This document shows positions 44,176 to 52,825 of a stretch of DNA of 64,000 bases, in pieces. Under the pieces are notes generated by a model. The model worked only from the letters and a program-made list of their open reading frames with translations. It did no database searches and had not been told where the DNA came from. Both the position numbers and the translations under genes were made by a program. Origin of the DNA: Pseudomonas sp. UBA6562 (GTDB lineage Bacteria > Pseudomonadota > Gammaproteobacteria > Pseudomonadales > Pseudomonadaceae). The stretch spans positions 1 through 64,000 of the forward strand of contig NZ_DJJS01000002.1 of the NCBI RefSeq assembly GCF_002434265.1. The letters are read 5' to 3'. Each line of letters starts with the position of its first letter. The first letter of the stretch is position 1.

Positions 44176-44745
44176 ATGCACATCACCGAACGGCAATTGC
44201 AACGCATCCTCCCCAACGCCGGCCCCCGCGCCGGCGTTTTCGTGTCTGGCATAGACACCACGCTAGGCACCTATTCCATCACCACACCCCTGCGCATCGC
44301 CGCCTTTCTCGCCCAGGTCGGGCACGAGTCCGGGCAACTGCGCTACGTGCGCGAACTGGGCAACGACGCCTATTGTGCCAAGTACGACACTGGTCGCCTG
44401 GCCGAGCGCCTGGGCAATACCCCCGAGGCCGACGGCGACGGGCAACTGTACCGAGGTCGCGGGCTGATCCAGGTCACCGGCCGCGCCAATTACCAGGCCT
44501 GTAGCCAAGCCCTGTTCGGCGACGGGCGTCTGCTCGAGACCCCCGACGCGCTGGAGCAACCGCTGTACGCCGCGCTGTCGGCCGGCTGGTTCTGGCACCG
44601 TGCCGGGCTCAACGACCTGGCCGACCAGGTGACCTGTGCTGAAGATACCGTGTTCGAGAAGATCACCCGCAAGATCAACGGCGGCATCAATGGCCTGGCG
44701 GACCGCCAGGCGTTGTACCGGCGGGCGCTAGACGTGCTGGGTTGA
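44176..44745 (+). CDS. orphan GH19 endolysin, paralogue of the tailocin lysin
   Basis: Encodes 189 residues, the same length as the endolysin at 8700-9269, with about 40 differences by eye. The catalytic motif AQVGHESGQL and LYRGRGLIQVTGRANY are intact, as is ITRKINGG. No other phage gene surrounds it: TetR lies to the left and a monooxygenase to the right. It may be a captured lysin used in cell-wall turnover, or the remnant of a lost lysis cassette. Confidence 0.9.
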   Translation: MHITERQLQRILPNAGPRAGVFVSGIDTTLGTYSITTPLRIAAFLAQVGHESGQLRYVRELGNDAYCAKYDTGRLAERLGNTPEADGDGQLYRGRGLIQVTGRANYQACSQALFGDGRLLETPDALEQPLYAALSAGWFWHRAGLNDLADQVTCAEDTVFEKITRKINGGINGLADRQALYRRALDVLG

Positions 44746-45061
44746 TGCCGCCCACCGCTCGCGCACAGGCCGCCCGTGGGGCGTCCTGGCGAGCGGTATC
44801 CACCAGCGCGGTCAGCAGGCGGTCCGGCCTTCGGCCGCCCCGGCGCGCGTGGGAAACCCCTGCTGTAGACACATATTGCAACCGAGTCACTGTTGTCCGC
44901 CGAACAGTCGATCAACAACGTTGTGCCTAAAACGGCATCCATACTGTTCGAAAAAAATCCAAGTCATTGATTCATAGCGCTATTCCACCTGGCACGAATC
45001 CTGTTGCAAGCCTTGCACCCGCACCCACCATGGGTGCCCGGCTAACCGACCAGGAGCTGCC
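44746..45061. other. upstream region of the DszA-like gene
   Basis: No gene. A GC-rich hairpin sits near 44822-44840 (GGCCTTCGGCC). Further right is AAGTCATTGATT (44961-44972), which recurs before msuE, followed by the sigma-54-like element listed next. Confidence 0.5.
44990..45005 (+). promoter_or_regulatory. imperfect sigma-54 promoter of DszA-like gene
   Basis: Reads TGGCACG-AATC-CTGTT. The -24 half is perfect and the spacing correct, but the conserved C of the -12 GC is T. It is preceded by the shared AAGTCATTGATT motif, and a SfnR-type activator is encoded nearby. Confidence 0.4.
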
Positions 45062-46471
45062 ATGCCTCGCGAAATCCGTTTGAACGCCTTCGAGATGAAC
45101 TGCGTGGGCCACCAGTCGCCCGGCCTGTGGCGCCACCCCAAGGACCGCGCCTGGCAGTACAAGGACCTCGACTACTGGACCGACCTGGCCAAGCTCCTCG
45201 AACGCGGCAAGTTCGACGGTCTGTTCATCGCCGACGTGATCGGTATCTACGACGTGCTCGGCGGCAATGGCGACGCCGCCATTCGCCAGGCCACCCAGGT
45301 GCCGGTCAACGACCCGCTGGCGCTGATCACGCCCATGGCGCTGGTGACCGAGCACCTGGGCTTCGGCCTCACCGCCTCGCTGACCTTCGAGCACCCGTAC
45401 CCCTTCGCCCGCCGCCTGTCGACCCTGGACCACCTGACCAAGGGCCGCATCGGCTGGAACATCGTCACTTCCTACCTCGACAGCGGCGCGCGCAACCTCG
45501 GACAGAAGGCCCTGAGCGACCACGACGCACGCTATGACTTCGCCGACGAGTACCTGGAAGTCCTGTACAAGCTGTTCGAGGGCAGTTGGGAGGAGGGCGC
45601 GGTGCTGCGCGACCGCGAGCGCGGCCTTTTCAGCGACCCGAGCAAGGTCCACGAGATCCGCCACCACGGCAAGCACTTCCAGGTGCCCGGCATACACTTG
45701 TGCGAGCCGTCGCCGCAACGCACCCCCGTGCTGTACCAGGCCGGCGCCTCCAGCCGCGGCAAGGATTTCGCCGCCGGCCACGCCGAATGCGTGTTCGTCG
45801 CCGCGCCTTCGAAAGTGACATTGAAAAAGACCGTGGCCGACATTCGTCGCCGCGCCACCGAGGCCGGGCGCGATCCGCGCAAGGTGCTGATCTTCAACCT
45901 GCAAACGGTGATCGTCGACGAGACCGACGCCAAGGCCCAGGCCAAGTGGCAGGAGTTGAAGGGCTACAGCAGCTACGAAGGCGCGCTGGCGCTGATCTCC
46001 GGCTGGACCGGCATCGACTTCGCGCAGTACCGGCCCGACCAGGTGCTCAAGCACATCCACACCAACGCCATCCAGTCGGCGGTGGAAACCTTTTCCACGG
46101 CCGACCCGGACAAGCAGTGGACGGTACAGGAACTGGCCGACTGGGTCGGCATCGGCGGCTTCGGCCCGCTCATCGTCGGCAGTCCGCAGACCGTGGCCGA
46201 CGAGTTGCAAGCCTGGGTCGAGGACACCGACGTAGACGGTTTCAACTTCGCCTATGCCCTGGCCCACGAAACCTTCCGCGACGTGGTCGAGCTGCTGGTG
46301 CCCGAGTTGCAGAAACGTGGCGTGTACAAGACCGAATACTGCGCCGGCACCCTGCGCGAGAAGCTGTTCGGCGACGGCCCGCGCCTGCCCGATAGCCACC
46401 CGGCGGCCGGCTATCGCGACCTCGGCCGGCACCGTGCCGCCACCCGCCCCAGCCAGGCCGAGCCGGCCTGA
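45062..46471 (+). CDS. FMNH2-dependent monooxygenase, NtaA/SnaA/DszA type
   Basis: Encodes 469 residues after AGGAG. It is a bacterial-luciferase-fold flavin monooxygenase: FEMNCVGHQSPGLWRHP at the N-terminus, FDGLFIADVIGIYDV, GRIGWNIVTSYLDSGARNLG, and PVLYQAGASSRGKDFAAGHA. Members cleave C-S or C-N bonds using FMNH2 from a separate reductase, here plausibly the MsuE-type enzyme encoded 1.7 kb downstream. Together with the convergent DszC-like gene it suggests desulfurisation of an organosulfur compound under sulfate starvation. Confidence 0.88.
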   Translation: MPREIRLNAFEMNCVGHQSPGLWRHPKDRAWQYKDLDYWTDLAKLLERGKFDGLFIADVIGIYDVLGGNGDAAIRQATQVPVNDPLALITPMALVTEHLGFGLTASLTFEHPYPFARRLSTLDHLTKGRIGWNIVTSYLDSGARNLGQKALSDHDARYDFADEYLEVLYKLFEGSWEEGAVLRDRERGLFSDPSKVHEIRHHGKHFQVPGIHLCEPSPQRTPVLYQAGASSRGKDFAAGHAECVFVAAPSKVTLKKTVADIRRRATEAGRDPRKVLIFNLQTVIVDETDAKAQAKWQELKGYSSYEGALALISGWTGIDFAQYRPDQVLKHIHTNAIQSAVETFSTADPDKQWTVQELADWVGIGGFGPLIVGSPQTVADELQAWVEDTDVDGFNFAYALAHETFRDVVELLVPELQKRGVYKTEYCAGTLREKLFGDGPRLPDSHPAAGYRDLGRHRAATRPSQAEPA

Positions 46472-46490
46472 GCCGGAGCGCATCCGCGAT

Positions 46491-46507
46491 GGGCGGCAAA
46501 GCCGCCC
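46491..46507. terminator. palindrome between convergent genes
   Basis: GGGCGGC and GCCGCCC form a 7-bp stem around AAA between two convergent genes. It may act as a bidirectional terminator or a short REP-like palindrome; there is no long U-run. Confidence 0.45.
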
Positions 46508-46557
46508 TGTTCACGACAGTGCTCCGAACCGCCTGAAGCCGATCGAAGCCTGCCGCC

Positions 46558-47796
46558 TCACCCCTGCTTGGCACCCCCACCGATCTGCCACACGTACGGC
46601 GGCTCGGCACCGTTGACGTGCCAGTCGCCGACGATGCGTTCCTTGTAGATCACCGGGTTGTGCGACGCCGCAGTGCGCGCATTGCGCCAATGGCGGTCGA
46701 GCTGCTTGCCGGTGCTGGTGGTCGAGGCGCCCAGCGCGTTGAACAGGTCGCTGGTGGCGCGCAGCACCAAGTCCACGACCGCCACCTGGGCCTGTGCCGA
46801 TTCCAGTTCGGCGGTGACGTTGGCCTGCCGCTCGGCCGCTGCATCGTGGCCCAGGCGCGCCAGGTACGCCTGCTGCAAGGCCTCGGCGGCGCGCAGCGTG
46901 GCGGCCTCGGCGGCATACACCAGACCGCTGGCCTTGCCGATCACCTGCAACACCTGGGCGTCCTGGCTCACCGCCTCGGCGTTGCCATGGCTGAACACGC
47001 GCTTGCGGGTGCGGGTTTCGGTGCTGAAGTCGCGCACCGCCGCACGCCCCGAGCCGACGATGACCGCCAGCAGCACCAGTTGGTAAAACGCGGTCTGGTA
47101 TTTGAAGCGGGTAGAGAAGTCGATGATGTTGGCTTCCTCCACCACGGCGTTGGTCAGTACCGACGTGCCGCTACCGGTGGTGCGCTGACCGAAGCCGTCC
47201 CAGTCGTCGCTCAAGGTGATACCTGGCTGGTGCGCGCGGACCGCAGCGATCACGTCGGCGCCGGTGTCGTCGCGACGGGCGAAGAGGTCGATCCAGTCCG
47301 AGAAGATACTGCCGGTGCTGTAGTACTTGGTGCCGTTGACCACCCATTGCTCGCCCTGGCGCGATACCCGGGTGATGACGTCGCCAATCTTCACCGCGCC
47401 GATTTCGGTCCAGGCGCAGCCCACCAGGTCGCCCGCGACGAAACGTTCGAACCACACGTCCTGGGCGGTGCTGGCGTGGGCGTTGAGACGGTCTTCGACG
47501 AAGGCGAAGTGCCCGCGCAGGGCTTGTGGCAGGTTGGAATCGGCTTCGGCCAGCTCGATCAGCAACTGGAACAGCTGACCTAGCGAAGCACCGGCACCGC
47601 GGTGCTCCACGGGCACGCGCACGGCGCCAAAGCCGGCCTCCTTGAGCCAGCGGATCGGCTCGAAGGGCAGGGTGCGTGTGCGCTCGCGCTCGAGGCTGCC
47701 TTCGGCGATGCGTGCGAACAGCGGTCGAAAGCGTGCGGCAAGGGTGTGGTAGTCGGTGCCGGTGGACAGATGGGGGACGTGTGCTTGAGCGGTCAT
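46558..47796 (-). CDS. DszC/SfnB-like flavin monooxygenase (acyl-CoA dehydrogenase fold)
   Basis: Encodes 412 residues of the acyl-CoA dehydrogenase fold: GFGAVRVPVEHRGAGASLGQ, WFERFVAGDLVGCAWTEIG, and WVVNGTKYYSTGSIFSDWID. The catalytic Glu of true dehydrogenases is not evident, and the tail (RHWRNARTAASHNPVIYKER) matches the DszC-type monooxygenases. It probably hydroxylates or oxidises a sulfur compound. A sigma-54-like box lies 45-60 bases upstream. Confidence 0.82.
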   Translation of the reverse strand: MTAQAHVPHLSTGTDYHTLAARFRPLFARIAEGSLERERTRTLPFEPIRWLKEAGFGAVRVPVEHRGAGASLGQLFQLLIELAEADSNLPQALRGHFAFVEDRLNAHASTAQDVWFERFVAGDLVGCAWTEIGAVKIGDVITRVSRQGEQWVVNGTKYYSTGSIFSDWIDLFARRDDTGADVIAAVRAHQPGITLSDDWDGFGQRTTGSGTSVLTNAVVEEANIIDFSTRFKYQTAFYQLVLLAVIVGSGRAAVRDFSTETRTRKRVFSHGNAEAVSQDAQVLQVIGKASGLVYAAEAATLRAAEALQQAYLARLGHDAAAERQANVTAELESAQAQVAVVDLVLRATSDLFNALGASTTSTGKQLDRHWRNARTAASHNPVIYKERIVGDWHVNGAEPPYVWQIGGGAKQG

Positions 47797-47840
47797 CGCG
47801 GTATTCCTCGAATGGATGCGAATGCAGACGGCAACTGCTT

Positions 47841-47856
47841 CGCAATCTCCATGCCT
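47841..47856 (-). promoter_or_regulatory. sigma-54-like promoter of DszC-like gene
   Basis: The minus strand reads AGGCATG-GAGA-TTGCG: GG and GC correctly spaced, TTGC perfect, the -24 half weaker. TGATTCATA occurs about 25 bases upstream, as it does before the 45062 gene. Confidence 0.45.
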
Positions 47857-48075
47857 CTCCAGAAAAGTCCTTATGAATCAGCGCGTTGTATATTTTCGGG
47901 GAGTGCCTGCTGTGGCGCCTCCAACAACCTGTTGAACGGGTGTTGGTGGCGGGACAGTAGCGCAGCGTCGTTTTGCTGTTGCTCGGCGGTCAGCGCTTCG
48001 ACAGTCTGCGGCCCACGAAGCAGTGGGCGCGTTGCTACCTTTCGTAAGTCATTGATTAAAAAGAATTAAAGCGCT

Positions 48076-48091
48076 TGGCACGGTTGCTGCT
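48076..48091 (+). promoter_or_regulatory. sigma-54 promoter of msuE-sfnG
   Basis: Reads TGGCACG-GTTG-CTGCT with standard spacing, a near-consensus -24/-12 box 41 bases before the msuE start. AAGTCATTGATT lies at 48046-48057, 18 bases upstream. The nearby SfnR-type protein is the likely activator. Confidence 0.75.
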
Positions 48092-48131
48092 CCTGCTCTT
48101 CGCACAACCCCCAAGGGCAGGAGGAGCACGC

Positions 48132-48695
48132 ATGAGCACAAACGCAATCAAGGTCGTGGTGGTGTCAGGCAGCCTGCGCTCGCCGTCGCGCACCCACGGG
48201 CTGCTCGAGGCGCTGGTGCAGCGATTGCGCGGCAGGCGCACGCACCTGACGGTGCACTGGGTGCGCATCGCCGAACTGTCCGCCAGCCTGGCCGGTTCCC
48301 TGGAGCGGGACCGCGCCGCCCCGGCGTTGCAGCCGCACCTGCAAGCCATCGAGCAGGCCGACCTGCTGCTGGTCGGCTCGCCGGTCTACCGCGCTTCGTA
48401 CACCGGCCTGTTCAAGCACCTGTTCGACCTGGTCGACCACCAGTCGCTCAAAGGCGTGCCGGTGGTGCTGGCCGCCACCGGCGGCAGCGAACGCCATGCG
48501 CTGATGGTCGACCACCAGTTGCGCCCGCTGTTCGCCTTCTTCCAGGCCCACACCTTGCCCTACGGCCTGTACGCCAGCGTCGAGGTCTTCGACGACCAGC
48601 ACCGCCTGGTCGATTCCGCACAGTTCGAACGCATCGAGCGGGTGCTCGATACCGTCGAGGCGTTCTTTCCCCTTCCGGTCGCCAGCGCGGCCTGA
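48132..48695 (+). CDS. msuE: NADPH-dependent FMN reductase, MsuE type
   Basis: Encodes 187 residues from the ATG at 48132, after GGAGGAG. It is a flavodoxin-like FMN reductase: VVVVSGSLRSPSRTHGLLEA phosphate-binding loop, LLLVGSPVYRASYTGLFKHL, and VVLAATGGSERHALMVDHQL. It supplies FMNH2 to the two-component monooxygenases of the cluster, directly to SfnG, whose gene follows 27 bases later in the same operon. Confidence 0.9.
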   Translation: MSTNAIKVVVVSGSLRSPSRTHGLLEALVQRLRGRRTHLTVHWVRIAELSASLAGSLERDRAAPALQPHLQAIEQADLLLVGSPVYRASYTGLFKHLFDLVDHQSLKGVPVVLAATGGSERHALMVDHQLRPLFAFFQAHTLPYGLYASVEVFDDQHRLVDSAQFERIERVLDTVEAFFPLPVASAA

Positions 48696-48722
48696 CCCTA
48701 CCGAGTGACAGGAGACTTCCTC

Positions 48723-49811
48723 ATGAGCCAAGCGATCAGATTCGCCTACTGGGTGCCCAACGTCAGCGGCGGCCTGGTGGTCAGCAAGATCGAACAGCGC
48801 ACCAGCTGGGACATCGACTACAACCGCAAGCTGGCGCAGATCGCCGAACGGGCGGGCTTCGACTACGCCCTGTCGCAGATCCGCTTCACCGCAGGCTATG
48901 GCGCCGACAACCAGCACGAGTCGGTGACCATCAGCCACGCGCTGCTGGCCGCCACCGAGAGGCTCAAGGTCATCGCCGCGATCCTGCCCGGTCCCTGGAG
49001 CCCGGCCCTGGCCGCCAAGCAGTTGGCGACCATCGACCAGTTCACCGCCGGGCGCGTGGCCGTCAACGTAGTGTCCGGCTGGTTCAAGGGCGAGTTCCGC
49101 GCCATCGGCGAGCCGTGGCTGGACCACGACGAGCGCTACCGCCGTTCCGAAGAGTTCATCCGCGCCCTCAAGGGCATCTGGACCCAGGACAACTTCAGCT
49201 TCCACGGCGACTTCTACCGCTTCAACGACTACACCCTCAAGCCCAAGCCGGTGCAGCGCCCGCACCCGGAAATCTTCCAGGGCGGCAGCTCGCGCGCCGC
49301 GCGCGACATGGCTTCGCGGGTGTCTGACTGGTACTTCACCAACGGCAACAGCGTCGAAGGGATCAAGGCCCAGGTCGACGACCTGCGGGCCAAGGCCGCC
49401 GCCAACGGCCACTCGGTGAAGGTGGGAGTGAACGCCTTCATCATCGCCCGCGACAGCGAAGAGGAAGCGCGGGCGGTGCTGGCCGAGATCATCGCCAAGG
49501 CCGACCCCGAGGCGGTCAACGGTTTTGGCAGCGAAGCGAAGAACGCCGGCGCTTCCAGCCCGGAGGGCGAAGGCAACTGGGCTAAATCGACGTTCGAAGA
49601 CCTGGTGCAATACAACGACGGCTTCAAGACCAACCTGATCGGCACGCCACGGCAGATCGCCGAGCGCATCGTCGCGCTCAAAGCCGTGGGTGTGGACCTG
49701 ATCCTGTCGGGCTTCCTGCATTTTCAGGAGGAAGTGGCGTACTTCGGCGAGCACGTGCTGCCGCTGGTGCGCGAGCTGGAGCAGGCCCAGGCCGTCACCC
49801 AGGCGGCGTGA
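48723..49811 (+). CDS. sfnG: FMNH2-dependent dimethylsulfone monooxygenase
   Basis: Encodes 362 residues from the ATG at 48723 after AGGAGA. It is a luciferase-fold flavin monooxygenase with the SfnG pattern: FAYWVPNVSGGLVVSKIEQR, DYALSQIRFTAGYGADNQHE, and GRVAVNVVSGWFKGEFRAIG. SfnG converts dimethylsulfone to methanesulfinate, which then yields sulfite. Co-transcribed with the MsuE-type reductase. Confidence 0.92.
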   Translation: MSQAIRFAYWVPNVSGGLVVSKIEQRTSWDIDYNRKLAQIAERAGFDYALSQIRFTAGYGADNQHESVTISHALLAATERLKVIAAILPGPWSPALAAKQLATIDQFTAGRVAVNVVSGWFKGEFRAIGEPWLDHDERYRRSEEFIRALKGIWTQDNFSFHGDFYRFNDYTLKPKPVQRPHPEIFQGGSSRAARDMASRVSDWYFTNGNSVEGIKAQVDDLRAKAAANGHSVKVGVNAFIIARDSEEEARAVLAEIIAKADPEAVNGFGSEAKNAGASSPEGEGNWAKSTFEDLVQYNDGFKTNLIGTPRQIAERIVALKAVGVDLILSGFLHFQEEVAYFGEHVLPLVRELEQAQAVTQAA

Positions 49812-49978
49812 CGCAAGCAGGCCTGCATGGAGCGTGGCGACAGCGGCGGGCTGGCCTGCGGCACGGTAGCCCGCCTGCTTGACGCTCCGGCTCGGCGCCC
49901 AGCGCTCCGGGCCTGCTCAGCGGCCGGGGGCTGTGTTCATACCGACACGCCCGTTTCGGCACGTTCACATCGGCACGT

Positions 49979-51082
49979 TCATATTGACAGCTGCAAGGCC
50001 CGTTCCGAATGCGCCTGGTCCTGCACGCGACGGCGGTTGACCACCAGCTCGCCGATGGCGATCAGCCGCGCGCGGGTGATGTTGCGGCTCAGGCCCAGCA
50101 AGCTGGCGGTGTGCACCTGATTGCAGTGGCAGAAGCGGTAGGCGCTGCGCAGCAGGCTGTCTTCGACTTTCTCGTGCAAACCGCCAGCCTGTTCTTCGAA
50201 CAGCCGCTGGAAGGCACGCAGCAACTGCTCTTCGGCGTTTTCCGCAGGGGCCGCCGCAGCCTGGGCCTGGCGCTCGATGCGCAGGTGCGACAGACGCAGG
50301 TCGTCGGCCTGCACCAGGCCGTTGCGGCACACCAGCAGGGTGTGGTGGATCACGTTCTCCAGTTCGCGGATGTTGCCCGGCCAGTCGTAGCTCAGCAGCT
50401 TGCGCTCTGCCTCGCCGCTCAGGCGCACGTCGCCGTAGCCCAGGCGGTTGCAGTAGGTTTTGATGAAGTGGCGGGTCAGCGGCAGGATGTCGCCCGGTCG
50501 TTCGCGCAGTGGGTAGAGCTGCAGGCTGACCACATTTAAGCGGTAGTAGAGGTCTTCGCGGAAGTTGCCGGCGCCGATGGCCTTGTCCAGTTGCACGTTG
50601 GTGGCGGCGACTACGCGCACGTCGATGGGCAAGCTCTTGCGCGAGCCCAGGCGCACCACTTCGCGCTCCTGTAGCACGCGCAGCAGCTTGACCTGGATGG
50701 CCATGGGCAGATCGCCGATCTCGTCGAGGAACAACGTGCCGCCGTTGGCCTCTTCGAACCAGCCGGCTTTGGACCCCAGCGCGCCGGTGAAGGCGCCTTT
50801 CTCATGGCCGAACAGTTCGGCCTCGACCAGCGACTCGGAAAACGCACCGCAGTTGACCGCAATGAACGGCCCGTTGCGCCGCGCGCTCAGGTTGTGGATG
50901 TGGCGTGCCACCAGCTCCTTGCCTGTGCCGGTCTCGCCGATGATCAGAACACTGGCCTCGCTGGGGGCGACCTGTTGCAGATGGGCGAGCAGCGCCTGCG
51001 AGCGCGGGTCTTCGAACACCTGTGCGGTGGCCCGGATCGAGGTGGCCAGGGAGGGGGACGGGGGCAGGGTCAGCAGTTGCAT
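49979..51082 (-). CDS. sfnR: sigma-54-dependent activator, SfnR type
   Basis: Encodes 367 residues. It consists of an AAA+ sigma-54 activator domain almost from the N-terminus (Walker A GETGTGKE at 49-56, GAFTGA loop at 96-101, GGTLFLDEIGDLP Walker B) and a C-terminal Fis-type HTH (HTASLLGLSRNITRARLIAI). There is no receiver or GAF domain, as in SfnR, whose level rather than its state is controlled by sulfur supply. It starts 8 bases after the upstream flavoprotein gene in the same direction. It most likely activates the sigma-54 boxes at 48076 and 47841. Confidence 0.88.
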   Translation of the reverse strand: MQLLTLPPSPSLATSIRATAQVFEDPRSQALLAHLQQVAPSEASVLIIGETGTGKELVARHIHNLSARRNGPFIAVNCGAFSESLVEAELFGHEKGAFTGALGSKAGWFEEANGGTLFLDEIGDLPMAIQVKLLRVLQEREVVRLGSRKSLPIDVRVVAATNVQLDKAIGAGNFREDLYYRLNVVSLQLYPLRERPGDILPLTRHFIKTYCNRLGYGDVRLSGEAERKLLSYDWPGNIRELENVIHHTLLVCRNGLVQADDLRLSHLRIERQAQAAAAPAENAEEQLLRAFQRLFEEQAGGLHEKVEDSLLRSAYRFCHCNQVHTASLLGLSRNITRARLIAIGELVVNRRRVQDQAHSERALQLSI

Positions 51083-51090
51083 GGGAATCC

Positions 51091-52278
51091 CTATGAGTAG
51101 AAGGAAGGGGTAGGCCGTGTCTGGTTCAGCGCCCAGTCGCCCAGCTCGTGGAGCTTGTAATCCAGCGGGTCGTGCAGGCTCTGGGTGCGCAGGTTGCGCC
51201 AGTAGCGGTCCAGGCGCAGCGAGGCGTGGGTGGCGCGGGCGCCGGTGACCTCGAACAGGCGGTTGCAGATGTCCAGCCCGGTGCGCGCCGCCGCGACCTT
51301 GGCCGTGGCGATGGCCAGCGCCACTTGCGCGCGCTCTTCGACGCCCAGCGCCTGCTCCTTGTGCCAGGCCTGGTCGAGCAGGGCGGCGGCGCGTTCCACC
51401 AGCAAGCGCACGCCTTCCAGGGCCACCCAGAATTCCCCGTAGTGGCGCAGGATGTACGGGTCTTCGCTGGCGTGCCGGGCGTTGGAACGGAACCACGGGC
51501 GGCCTTCCTTGAGGGTGTATTGCCGCGCTTCTTCCAACGCCCCTTCGGTGATGCCGAGGAAGATGTGCGCAAAATGCAGCTGCGCGATCAGCGGGCGCAG
51601 GCCGGCGAAAGGCGTGCTCAAAGGGCCCGGGTCGAGGAGCATTTCGTTTTCTTCCACCCGCACCCGCTCGAAAGTGGCGCTGCCGCTGTCGGTCTGGCGC
51701 TGGCCGATGTTGTTCCAGTCCCCGTGCAGGGTGATGCCGGTGCGGCCCGTGGGGATGGCGGCGATCAGCAACTTGCCGCCGGCGCTCTCGTCCACTGCCG
51801 AGGCGATCAGCATCTGTGAGTCGCTGGCCCCGGAGCAGAAGCTTTTCTTGCCGGAGAATTCGTACCAGCCGTCGAAGCGCTTGAGCACCGTGCGGGTGTC
51901 CAGCGGGTTGAGGGCGTTGCCCCAGAACCAGTGCTGGCGGGCGGACTGTTCGAACCAGGGCTGCCACTGGTCGGGGCGCGAGAACAGGCGCACGGTGGCC
52001 AGCATCAGGTGGTGGAAGCCGAAGACGTGGGCGACCGAGCTGTCCACTTTGGCGAATTCGCGCACCACGCCCAGGGTTTCGCTCCAGCTGGCGCCCAACC
52101 CACCGAAGCGGGTGGGAATGCTCAGTGCCAGCAGGCCGCTGTGGCGGATGGCGTCGCGCTGCGCCTTGGGCGTGCCGCCCGCTTCGTCGCGCTCCACGGC
52201 GGTTTCGGCGAAGGTTGCGGCCAGGCGGCGCGCGGTCTGCATCGGGTCGAGCACGGTGGGCTGGGTGTGGGTCTTCAT
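51091..52278 (-). CDS. SfnB/DszC-like acyl-CoA dehydrogenase-fold flavoprotein
   Basis: Encodes 395 residues from the ATG at 52278 after GAAGGA. Features of the fold: LLALSIPTRFGGLGASWSET, HWFWGNALNPLDTRTVLKRF, and SGKKSFCSGASDSQMLIASA. The Arg-rich LRLDRYWRNLRTQSLHDPLD tail is shared with desulfurisation monooxygenases. It probably acts on an organosulfur substrate with reduced flavin. It is transcribed with sfnR, whose gene begins 8 bases downstream. Confidence 0.8.
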   Translation of the reverse strand: MKTHTQPTVLDPMQTARRLAATFAETAVERDEAGGTPKAQRDAIRHSGLLALSIPTRFGGLGASWSETLGVVREFAKVDSSVAHVFGFHHLMLATVRLFSRPDQWQPWFEQSARQHWFWGNALNPLDTRTVLKRFDGWYEFSGKKSFCSGASDSQMLIASAVDESAGGKLLIAAIPTGRTGITLHGDWNNIGQRQTDSGSATFERVRVEENEMLLDPGPLSTPFAGLRPLIAQLHFAHIFLGITEGALEEARQYTLKEGRPWFRSNARHASEDPYILRHYGEFWVALEGVRLLVERAAALLDQAWHKEQALGVEERAQVALAIATAKVAAARTGLDICNRLFEVTGARATHASLRLDRYWRNLRTQSLHDPLDYKLHELGDWALNQTRPTPSFYS

Positions 52279-52825
52279 GCGATGTCCTTCGCGGGTGGGG
52301 CGTCCTGGCAATGGCCAATGGTGCTCATGTGTGCTTCGCGCACTGCGGCGTGCGGGGACGGCGCCAGGGGGGCGAAGGGCGAGCGGTGGGGTGCTGTGAC
52401 GAGCTGTTCATGCGGGATTTCCCTGCGGGAGGGTGAAGTGCGTGGGGTATCGCTTGGTTGGCTGCGTACCGAGGGCGATGTCGTCGGGTTGGCTGGCGTG
52501 GAATTCGCGTTGCTGCAGCGACGACGGCCCAAGTGTTGGCGAATGGGCAGTGAGCGACTGTGTGCTGTTGGGCAACGGCTCACCCATTACACGGCGGGGC
52601 ACAGGGGATGAATTTGGGACGTGGTACATCGGCGAACCGCAACACAGTGGGTGTCGGGACTTTATAGAGGCATGAGGAATATTTAAAAAATAATAAAAAA
52701 TCCTATTTATATGTCTTTAAAGAATAAAAAAGCCATTGCGGTGTTGCCCGTGCAACAGTTGTCCGCTTAGACATGCCGACAGGCACAGGTAGATTCGCGA
52801 CCTATGCCCGTCATTGGCGAGCATC
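52279..52825. other. 547-base gap upstream of the flavoprotein-sfnR unit
   Basis: No gene is supported. The part 52677-52737 is strikingly AT-rich (runs of A/T such as ATTTAAAAAATAATAAAAAA) in an otherwise GC-rich region and may hold the promoter or a bent upstream site for the leftward unit. I found no sigma-54 box here. Confidence 0.45.

Noticed and set aside
44990..45008. Sigma-54 box using the TTGC at 45004-45007 as -12
   Set aside because: GG and GC would be 13 bases apart instead of 10; only the in-register but imperfect reading is kept, with low confidence.
52279..52825. Sigma-54 promoter for the flavoprotein-sfnR unit
   Set aside because: I found no correctly spaced GG-N10-GC with flanking consensus on the minus strand in this gap.
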